From the IMG/VR virus record IMGVR_UViG_3300046514_000858, positions 1-64,000 of that record: a DNA stretch of 64,000 bases. One strand, 5' to 3'. Positions 54,557 through 61,766 of the stretch are shown here, one piece after another (the stretch's first letter is position 1; each line of letters opens with the position of its first letter). The notes beneath the pieces were generated by a model. The model had not been told where the DNA came from, ran no database searches, and saw only the letters and a list, made by a program, of their open reading frames with translations. Origin of the DNA: a virus. A program made the position numbers and the translations under genes.

Positions 54557-54570
54557 GTCCAAGGAAGTAG
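54557..54570 (+). promoter_or_regulatory. Class 3 (late-type) motif GTCCAAG
   Basis: GTCCAAGGAAGTAG, then TAGGAGC and ATG 54586. Confidence 0.6.
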
Positions 54571-54585
54571 ATCGTAGGAGCCGAT

Positions 54586-55167
54586 ATGACCGATTGGACC
54601 ACCCTCGCGCGCGTGAAGCGTCATCTCAACCTCGACGCTGACAACACGGATCTGGACGACAAGATCAACGACCTGATCCCGGCCGCGTCCCTCGCGCTCG
54701 AACATCACATCGGCCACCCGCTCCATGAGGCGACCTACACGGAGTACTACGACGGCGACCGCACGAACGAGATCATCCTCGACCACTATCCGGTCAGCGC
54801 GATCACCTCGATCAACGACGATCTGACGCGCGTCTTCGATGCCGCGTCTCTCCTGCTGCCCGCCAACTACGTGTACGACGCGAACGGCCAGCGCAACATC
54901 GGCAGCGTGCGCCTGTTTCAGGGCACGGCCACCTTCTTCCAGCGCGGCATCCAGAACGTGAAGGTCGTCTACGTCGCCGGGTACGCCACCCTCCCGGAAG
55001 ACGCGGAGATGGCGGCGGTGCACCTCGTCGCGTGGCTGCTCAGCCGGTCCGGCTCCGAAGGCATGTCCGCGGCCACTCTCGGCGCGAAGAGCGAGAGCTA
55101 CGAGCCCGATTCCATCCCGCCCTACATCAAGCGCATGGTGGCGGCCTACAAGAAGTACGCTGTCTGA
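54586..55167 (+). CDS. Head-tail connector, gp6-like, 193 aa
   Basis: VKRHLNLDADNTDLDDKI, LIPAASLALEHHIGHPL and YVAGYATLPED are typical of the HK97 gp6 / SPP1 gp15 adaptor family that binds the portal. Confidence 0.8.
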   Translation: MTDWTTLARVKRHLNLDADNTDLDDKINDLIPAASLALEHHIGHPLHEATYTEYYDGDRTNEIILDHYPVSAITSINDDLTRVFDAASLLLPANYVYDANGQRNIGSVRLFQGTATFFQRGIQNVKVVYVAGYATLPEDAEMAAVHLVAWLLSRSGSEGMSAATLGAKSESYEPDSIPPYIKRMVAAYKKYAV

Positions 55168-55520
55168 TGAACTACCGCTCGCTGCACTTCTTCAACCAGA
55201 AGGCTCGCATCCTCCGTGCCAACTACATGGTGGACGTGACCACCATTCGGGACCGCATCCTGACGGACTACTCGACCGTCAAGGACAAGGTGTCCTGCAT
55301 GGTGCAGGATGGCGGCAACGACGTGATCAATCACCCGCTCGCGGGCATGATCTCCGTCGACCGCGCCGATGTCTACTTCCCGGGGAATTGTGGCGTGCTA
55401 CCCAACGACCTCCTCTTGATCCGCGGCGTGTACTACGACGTCGGCCAGATGGACGATCATTCCTTCAACGGCTGGGAGATCGTCGCGCACTGCGTCAAGC
55501 GGAACATCCAGCGGAGCTGA
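55167..55520 (+). CDS. Head closure-type protein, 117 aa
   Basis: Short beta-rich protein at the position of the head closure factor, coupled to the adaptor gene (TGATG). ADVYFPGN...DLLLIRGVYYDV resembles the stopper fold. Confidence 0.6.
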   Translation: MNYRSLHFFNQKARILRANYMVDVTTIRDRILTDYSTVKDKVSCMVQDGGNDVINHPLAGMISVDRADVYFPGNCGVLPNDLLLIRGVYYDVGQMDDHSFNGWEIVAHCVKRNIQRS

Positions 55521-55521
55521 T

Positions 55522-56016
55522 ATGACGACCAACGCCTACCCCGTCCTGCCGATCTGGAACGAGCTCGCACGCCTGCTGGAAGCCGAGCTGAAGTCTTCGA
55601 TGGGCCTGAAGTCCATCATCCAAGGCAGCTTTGCGTCCCAGCCCACCCCGGGCCTTGCCACCCTCGTGCCCGGCATCTGGGTCCATCCCTCCCCGGCCAT
55701 GACCGTCGAGGAGACGGAGATGCCCCGGGTCATGATCCAGAAGCACAATTTCCGCCTCATCTACCTCCGCAAGATGGGGCTCAACGAGAACCCCACCCAG
55801 ATCACGGCGGCCGACGCCGTCACCATCGCCAACATGCTGACGGCCAACTTCACCCTGCCCGCGGCCTCCATGCCCGCCAACGCCCAGATCCTCTGGATGA
55901 TGGTCAGGACCGTGGAGTTCGAGCCGCAGGAGGACGATCTCGTCGCCACTATCTCGGCCGACGTCCGCGCGGCGGCCCTGCAGGTCGAGGTGACGGTCCG
56001 GGTTAACGCCCGCTGA
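55522..56016 (+). CDS. Tail completion/terminator-like protein, 164 aa
   Basis: The gene sits between head closure and tail tube genes, where the tail terminator is expected. The sequence is alpha/beta with no strong family match. Confidence 0.55.
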   Translation: MTTNAYPVLPIWNELARLLEAELKSSMGLKSIIQGSFASQPTPGLATLVPGIWVHPSPAMTVEETEMPRVMIQKHNFRLIYLRKMGLNENPTQITAADAVTIANMLTANFTLPAASMPANAQILWMMVRTVEFEPQEDDLVATISADVRAAALQVEVTVRVNAR

Positions 56017-56042
56017 GCCTGCAGAGCATCCTCGTACCTCCT

Positions 56043-56056
56043 GTCCAAGAGAATAG
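56043..56056 (+). promoter_or_regulatory. Class 3 (late-type) motif GTCCAAG
   Basis: GTCCAAGAGAATAG lies 59 nt upstream of the tail tube start. Confidence 0.6.
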
Positions 56057-56114
56057 CCCCCGTCCTATGGGGATGGTCTCGTTTTACTCCACTCTTTGAC
56101 AGGACATTAGGACC

Positions 56115-57095
56115 ATGGCGCAGAATGTTGGCCTCGGCATGCGGTCTCACATCGGCTTCGGAGACGAAGTCGTTTGGGGAAGCGCAGTCGCCCGCACCCA
56201 CTTCATCGAACTCATCTCCGAAAGCATCTCGAAGCAGGTCGCGCGGATCGAGTCCAACTCCGTTCTCCGCCGCGGCGTCCTGAACGACCACGTCATCGCC
56301 GGGATGATCTCCGTGGCGGGCGATCTGGTCTTCGACGCGACGTACGGCGGATGGCTCAAGATCGCCAAGCACGCCTTCGGCTCCGTCGACACGACCCAGC
56401 CGGACGTGACGAACGCGCCCACCGCGTACCAGCACGTCTTCACAATCTCCGACACCCCGCTCGCGGGCATGACCATGGAGGTCTTCCGCGACAGCTCCCA
56501 GTTCGTGACGGAGCCCAACAAGGCGTTCGTCTACCGGGGCATGAAGGTGTCGAGCATCGAGTTCTCGTGCGGCGTCGACGAGATCCTGCGCGTGACCGCG
56601 AGCCTGATCGGCACCGACGAGACGCGCGAGGCGAAGAGCACGCCCTCGTACGGCACCTCGAAGGTCTCCGTCTACCATCAGGGCATCGTCAAGTGGAACG
56701 ACGTCGACGTCGAAGTCGACCACTTCACCCTGAAGCTCGACAACGGCTTCGGCCCCCGTCCCAAGCTGGGGTCCCAGTACAGCCGCGAGCCGGTGCCCGA
56801 GAACAAGCTGTCCCTGTCCGGCTCCTTCGAGATGGAGTTCGCCTCGTGGGCCGAGTACGACGACTTCTCGGCGACGACCCAGCGCGAGTTCAAGGTCTCC
56901 TTCACGGGCGACCTCATCGCCGCGGGGGTCTACGAGGAGATCATCCTGACCTGCCCCGTCTCGCTGCTCGACAACGTGCGCGTCCTGATCGACAAGCCCG
57001 GCCGCATCAAGATCGCGGCCGACTTCAAGGCGTACCGCACCACGCTGGCGAACGAGTGCACCATGACCGTGCGCAACACGGACACCGTGATCTGA
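56115..57095 (+). CDS. Major tail tube protein, 326 aa
   Basis: MTMEVFRDSSQFV, FRGMKVSSIEFS-type strands and LKLDNGFGPRP match long siphovirus tube proteins. It is preceded by a class 3 motif and followed by the tail chaperone genes. Confidence 0.8.
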   Translation: MAQNVGLGMRSHIGFGDEVVWGSAVARTHFIELISESISKQVARIESNSVLRRGVLNDHVIAGMISVAGDLVFDATYGGWLKIAKHAFGSVDTTQPDVTNAPTAYQHVFTISDTPLAGMTMEVFRDSSQFVTEPNKAFVYRGMKVSSIEFSCGVDEILRVTASLIGTDETREAKSTPSYGTSKVSVYHQGIVKWNDVDVEVDHFTLKLDNGFGPRPKLGSQYSREPVPENKLSLSGSFEMEFASWAEYDDFSATTQREFKVSFTGDLIAAGVYEEIILTCPVSLLDNVRVLIDKPGRIKIAADFKAYRTTLANECTMTVRNTDTVI

Positions 57096-57166
57096 ACCGG
57101 CTCGGGCCCCGCGGGACCTTGTAAGCCCCGGGGTCCAGCCGCCATTGCTGAGTTTTTGAGGAACGT

Positions 57167-57583
57167 ATGGAAACCGCCAAAGAGACCCCCACCTCCGAGC
57201 TGCGCGAAATGGCCAAGGGCAGTCTCGTGACCGCTCCGGTCGTCAAGGATCGCGACGGCAAGGATTGGACCCTCCTTCCCCTCGACCTCTCCGATATCGT
57301 CGACTACGAAGAGTCGGTCGGTGATTCGCTGTTCAGCGAGTCGCTCGGACAGATCAAGGCCAAGAACATCATGTTTCTGATGTACCTCTCGCTCCGCAAG
57401 ACCGGCTGCAGCGATGCCGATCTGGAAGCGAAGAAGTACGCCTTCCCCGGCTACCGCGCCTTCCTCCGCCGGTTCAACGTCGGAGCGTTCGTGGAGTCGG
57501 TCACGGCCCTGCCCGCGCTCCTGCAGATGTCGGGGCTGGATCAGGAGAAGAGTGCCGCAAACCCTCAGAAGGCGGACCAGTAA
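57167..57583 (+). CDS. Tail assembly chaperone, short form (gpG-like), 138 aa
   Basis: A helical protein between tail tube and tape measure, as for lambda G. A slippery heptamer A AAC CCT (57559-57565) lies in its frame near the end; most ribosomes should continue to TAA 57583. Confidence 0.7.
   Translation: METAKETPTSELREMAKGSLVTAPVVKDRDGKDWTLLPLDLSDIVDYEESVGDSLFSESLGQIKAKNIMFLMYLSLRKTGCSDADLEAKKYAFPGYRAFLRRFNVGAFVESVTALPALLQMSGLDQEKSAANPQKADQ
57559..57565 (+). promoter_or_regulatory. -1 frameshift site A AAC CCT
   Basis: The heptamer fits the X XXY YYZ rule in the 0 frame. A -1 slip opens a frame to 57813 that has no usable early start of its own. Confidence 0.7.
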
Positions 57584-57813
57584 AGCGGCGGCGCAAACTC
57601 AGGGACGCCACCATCGACTGGTTCGCCCTCTACAAGGGCCTCCGCAACGAACACATCGTTACGTCGCGCAGCGAGTTTATGCGACTGAACATCGGACAGA
57701 TCCGCTTCTTCCTCCGTAAGCAGGACGAGCAGGCGGCGCTGAAGAAGAAGTCCAAGGAGCTGAACGACAAGCTGAAGGCGCAGGAGGCTGCGCGTAAGAA
57801 GCTGGACACATAA
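57565..57813 (+). CDS. Tail assembly chaperone extension (gpT-like), made by -1 frameshift
   Basis: After slipping, 82 residues follow (DATIDWFALYKGLRNEHIV, then a Lys-rich coiled coil to the end), giving a 215-residue GT-like product. In lambda the long form recruits the tape measure. The frame has no good start codon and ends 1 nt before the tape measure gene. Confidence 0.75.
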   Translation, partial: SEGGPVKRRRKLRDATIDWFALYKGLRNEHIVTSRSEFMRLNIGQIRFFLRKQDEQAALKKKSKELNDKLKAQEAARKKLDT

Positions 57814-57814
57814 G

Positions 57815-60316
57815 ATGGGCGTAACGAACGAACAGGTCCTGACCGCGGTCCTTCGCATGCGCGACGAGCTGTCGCCGGGCATGAAGAAGGCTCAGCAGGC
57901 GACCAGCGATTTCGACAAGACGATGGGCGGCGTCAAGAAGACGCTCATCACCCTCGGAACCATACTGGCCGGGCTACAGGTCGCCCAGTTCATCAAGAGC
58001 ATCATCAACACCGCCAGCGAGCTCGAAAAGCTGTCGAAGCAGACGGGCGTCTCCACCACCAACCTGCAGAAGATCGCCGCGTCCGCCAAGTCCGCGGGCG
58101 GGGACATTCAAGACGTCGCGATGGGCTTCCGCACGCTCAGCATCAACGCCCAGCAGGCCGCCGCGGGCAATGATGTGGCGCGGGCTAAGTTCGAAGGTCT
58201 CGGCATCAGCATTCGTGACGCCAGCGGCAAACTCAAGAGCGCCGAGATTCTCTTCGGTGAGGTCGCGGATGTCATCCACGACACCGAGAGCTCGACCCTG
58301 CGCATGACCATCGCTCAAGAGCTGTTCGGACACTCTGCCCTGCGCCTCCTCCCGACACTCGAACAGGGCCGGGATGGTCTGTACGCTGTCGGCGATGCAG
58401 CGGAGCGGTTCGGCGGGATCCTGAGCAAGGACTCGGTCAAGGCCCTCGACGATTTCGGGAATCAACTCACCGCGACCAAGGATGTCATGACGGCGGTGAT
58501 CGGCAACTGGCTGGTCCAGTCGGGCGTCACCGTGCCCGCGATCATCGACCTGTTCGGCAAGCTGGTGCAGGGCGTGCAGGGCGTCATGCTGGGCTGGAAG
58601 ATCATTTTCAATTCCGCGTGGCAGACGATCAAGTTCTTCGCCAACGCGGTCAATGATATCCTGACCGGCATTGTCACGACCATCGCGGTCTTTCTCGCCA
58701 AAGCCCTGCATCCTATGACCGAGTTCGCCAAGACTCTGCTCCAGTGGTTCGGCAAATACCTGCCGGATGGCATCAAGGATACCCTCGGCGGCCTGATTTC
58801 CTTCGCCGACAACCTTGCGGGCAAGGGACTCGTCGATCCGCTGCAGGAGACTATCTCCAAGATCGACAAAGGTTGGGAGCAGCTCGGCACGAACGTCGAC
58901 AAGTACAACAACGAGACCGCGGCGAACACCGTCGAAAAGGTCGACCTGACCCTCAACAAGCTCGAAGAGCTCAAGGCCGCCATCGGAGCGGTCAGCGGCA
59001 CGGCTAAGAAGGCCGCCGCCACGCCTGTTCTGAGTGCTTCGGCCGCGCTCGACGATCTCCTCCGTCTCGGCGGCGAGGCGACAAACGCCGGACCGAACGG
59101 CAAGGTCTCGGATGCAGAGCGCGAGATCCGCATGAAGGAAGCCTCTCTGCGGAGCAAGCTGCAGGCTTTTCAGGAGGAAACCGGCATCAAGGTCACCACC
59201 GAACAGCTCCGCCAACTCGCTATCGCGGCGCAGCAGGGCGATGAGTCGCTCAAGAAGATGCTGGACGACATCAAGCGGATGGCGGAGGCCGACCCGTTCA
59301 CCGGTTTCGAGCTGGCGATCTACGATCTGTCGAAGGCGTCCTACTCCTTCCGCGACGCGTGGACGGGGATTTTCAATGACCTGAAGTCTGGCTTCTCGGA
59401 CATGTTCGCCAACGCCATCGAGGGCACGGACAGCTTCTCGAACGGCTTCAAGAAGGCGATGAAGTCCCTTAAGCACGACCTGATCAAAATGTTCACGGAC
59501 TTCGCCACATCGTCGCTGTTCCAGTCGGCGGGCGGCGGCCTCCTCGGAATGCTGGGCCTCGGCGGGGGCGTGAGCGGAGCTCCGGGATCCACGACCGGCC
59601 CCGGCAGCAACAACATGGCGCAGCAGGGCACGAACATCGCCGGGCAGGCGCTCTCCTCCGGCGGCGTGACCATGTCCAACTTCACCACCGCTCTGGGCGG
59701 GGTCGGCATGAGCGCGGGATCGCTCGGTGCGGTGGCCGGGCTCGGCGCGGCCGGTACTGCGCTGGCGGTGAGCGGCGTCTCGAACGGCAACGTCACACAG
59801 GGCACGGTCGGCGGCATCGTGGCGGGCGCGAGCATGGGCGCTATCGTGGGATCCATCATCCCGGGCCTCGGCACCGTGGCGGGCGCGGTCATCGGTGGCA
59901 TCATCGGCGGCGTCACGGGCTACCTCGGCTCCAGCCGCAAGAAGCGCAAGAAGGCGCGCGAGGCCGCCCGGCACGCGGCGGAGGCGCTGGCCGCCTACAA
60001 CGCTGCCATCGCCAAGGCCCGCGTCGTCCTGAAGCAGGACATCCGGAATAAGATGGGCGGCGGGCTGGCGACCGAGGAAGCGGCCTCCGACTACGGGCGG
60101 CTCTTCTCCGGTGACCTCTCGGCCGACGAGATCATGGCCTTCGGCGATCCCGCCGCGGTGGCCGCGAAGGCGTCCGAGGTGAACCGGCAGACCAACGTCA
60201 ACGCGCCCATCACGGTGAACGCGCAGATCACAGGCTCGTACGACGTTGCCGTTCTCGCGCAGGAGCTGAGCTACCATCTGCAGAATCAGATGGGCGGTTC
60301 GGCGGGAGGCATCTGA
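57815..60316 (+). CDS. Tape measure protein, 833 aa
   Basis: It sets the tail length. N-terminal helices (VLRMRDELSPGMKKAQQATSD) lead to a membrane-like region around residues 230-310. A Gly/Ala/Val-rich segment near 660-700 (VGSIIPGLGTVAGAVIGGI) may insert into the host membrane. At roughly 1.5 Angstrom per residue the tail would be about 125 nm. Confidence 0.9.
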   Translation: MGVTNEQVLTAVLRMRDELSPGMKKAQQATSDFDKTMGGVKKTLITLGTILAGLQVAQFIKSIINTASELEKLSKQTGVSTTNLQKIAASAKSAGGDIQDVAMGFRTLSINAQQAAAGNDVARAKFEGLGISIRDASGKLKSAEILFGEVADVIHDTESSTLRMTIAQELFGHSALRLLPTLEQGRDGLYAVGDAAERFGGILSKDSVKALDDFGNQLTATKDVMTAVIGNWLVQSGVTVPAIIDLFGKLVQGVQGVMLGWKIIFNSAWQTIKFFANAVNDILTGIVTTIAVFLAKALHPMTEFAKTLLQWFGKYLPDGIKDTLGGLISFADNLAGKGLVDPLQETISKIDKGWEQLGTNVDKYNNETAANTVEKVDLTLNKLEELKAAIGAVSGTAKKAAATPVLSASAALDDLLRLGGEATNAGPNGKVSDAEREIRMKEASLRSKLQAFQEETGIKVTTEQLRQLAIAAQQGDESLKKMLDDIKRMAEADPFTGFELAIYDLSKASYSFRDAWTGIFNDLKSGFSDMFANAIEGTDSFSNGFKKAMKSLKHDLIKMFTDFATSSLFQSAGGGLLGMLGLGGGVSGAPGSTTGPGSNNMAQQGTNIAGQALSSGGVTMSNFTTALGGVGMSAGSLGAVAGLGAAGTALAVSGVSNGNVTQGTVGGIVAGASMGAIVGSIIPGLGTVAGAVIGGIIGGVTGYLGSSRKKRKKAREAARHAAEALAAYNAAIAKARVVLKQDIRNKMGGGLATEEAASDYGRLFSGDLSADEIMAFGDPAAVAAKASEVNRQTNVNAPITVNAQITGSYDVAVLAQELSYHLQNQMGGSAGGI

Positions 60317-61089
60317 TGGCCACTCCTTCGATCAAGTTCGATAGCGTCGACCTCGCCGAGTACATCGCGACGTGGGGCGAGAACGCCAACGCCCGCATCA
60401 ACGCCGTCACGGTCCCCCGGCGGCACGGTGCCCTCATCACGGAATCCGTGGTCGAGGACGCCCGGACCATCAACGTCGCGGGCCGGATCTCCGCCGACAC
60501 CGCCTCGGGCCTGCGCGATCTGCTGGACGCTCTGTCCGAGCTCTTCACGCGCCGCGGCAAGCGTCTGCAGCTCTGGGACGACCGGTACATCGTGGCCTAC
60601 AAGGCGACCTTTGCCTTCGCGTACGTGGTCGGCTCGGCCCTGCGGGCGGTCGACTTCACGCTCCAGTTCTTCTGCCCCGACCCGTTCTGGTACGGCACCT
60701 CGGCAGAGACCACGAACTACGACCTGACCGAGGCCGACGTCCCGCTCGACATCACCAACAACAAGTACCGCCGGACGATCACGATCAACAACCCCGGCAG
60801 CGCCTACATCTTCCCGCTCATCACGGTCACGACCGGCCTTGAGCCCCTGACCACGATTGTGGTGCGGAACATCACCAGCGGCCGGTATTTCGTGTACACC
60901 GGGACGCTTCCCATCGGCAAGGCGCTCGTGATCGACATGGCCAATTTCACGGTCAACAACGACGGCGTCGAGGACCTGACCAACTTTCAGGGCGACTTCT
61001 TTGCCCTCCAGCCGGGGGACAACGAGATCCAGATCGAGGGCACCGCCCCGGCCAACTACCAGTTCGACTACCCCATCCGGTACAACTGA
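60316..61089 (+). CDS. Distal tail (Dit-like) protein, 257 aa
   Basis: N-terminal VDLAEYIATW, then VPRRHGALITES, DLLDALSELFTRRGKRL and a galectin-like C-terminal part. Directly after the tape measure, as usual for Dit. Confidence 0.8.
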   Translation: MATPSIKFDSVDLAEYIATWGENANARINAVTVPRRHGALITESVVEDARTINVAGRISADTASGLRDLLDALSELFTRRGKRLQLWDDRYIVAYKATFAFAYVVGSALRAVDFTLQFFCPDPFWYGTSAETTNYDLTEADVPLDITNNKYRRTITINNPGSAYIFPLITVTTGLEPLTTIVVRNITSGRYFVYTGTLPIGKALVIDMANFTVNNDGVEDLTNFQGDFFALQPGDNEIQIEGTAPANYQFDYPIRYN

Positions 61090-61766
61090 TGAACCGGGAG
61101 GACTTCCTCTTCCCGGCCGGTACCGTCGCCGCCCGGCCCCGGCGGAGGGGTCTGGCCCGTATGATGGTGCTGGACCGCGCCACGGGCGATTTAACGCATC
61201 GTACGGTCCAAAACCTCCCAGAGTACCTTTCCGGCTGGGAAACGTGGGCAAACGCCTCCTACGCAGCGCAGCACCCCAATCCAGAGCTGCACCCCCTCTA
61301 CGCCGCCGTTCCGGGGTCCCACGCCACCCCCAGCGCCGGGATCCCCCTGCCCGAGGATGTGGTCAAACGGCTGGAAATCAAGACGTTCACTCTCCACATC
61401 GGCGGTCCAAGAGATCAGCCGGACATTCGCCAAGGATTCAAGACCGGGGTGGGCTGGCGGGAATGGTACCAAATTCCCGCCCCGCCCAAGACCCCGGTCG
61501 CTGCCATCGGAACGACGGCGGTCAAGGCCATGGAGACGTGGGCTCGAACCGGCCAGCTTGAAGGCTGGAGCGACCTCTTCATCCAGCCCCCCTTCGAGTT
61601 CAAGGCTGTCGGGAAGCTGCTGACGAATTGGCACTTTCCCGGCGAGCCGCTGCTGGCGCTGACCTGCGCCTTCGGCGGATATGAATTTGTGCGTGAGGCA
61701 TACGAGGCGGCTGTGGCCGAGAAGTATCTCTTCTCCTGCTACGGCGACCGCCTCCTGATCATCTGA
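61089..61766 (+). CDS. Tail-tip module protein, 225 aa
   Basis: A mixed protein with a Trp-rich core (WREWYQIPAPP, FIQPPFEFKAVG). It lies between Dit and the tail-tip gene and is coupled to both. No family is recognised. Confidence 0.6.
   Translation: MNREDFLFPAGTVAARPRRRGLARMMVLDRATGDLTHRTVQNLPEYLSGWETWANASYAAQHPNPELHPLYAAVPGSHATPSAGIPLPEDVVKRLEIKTFTLHIGGPRDQPDIRQGFKTGVGWREWYQIPAPPKTPVAAIGTTAVKAMETWARTGQLEGWSDLFIQPPFEFKAVGKLLTNWHFPGEPLLALTCAFGGYEFVREAYEAAVAEKYLFSCYGDRLLII

Noticed and set aside
61200-61412. GGTCCAA matches at about 61203 and 61404
   Set aside because: Both lie inside a coding gene, lack the A/G-rich TAG tail and have no start codon downstream, so they are probably chance.
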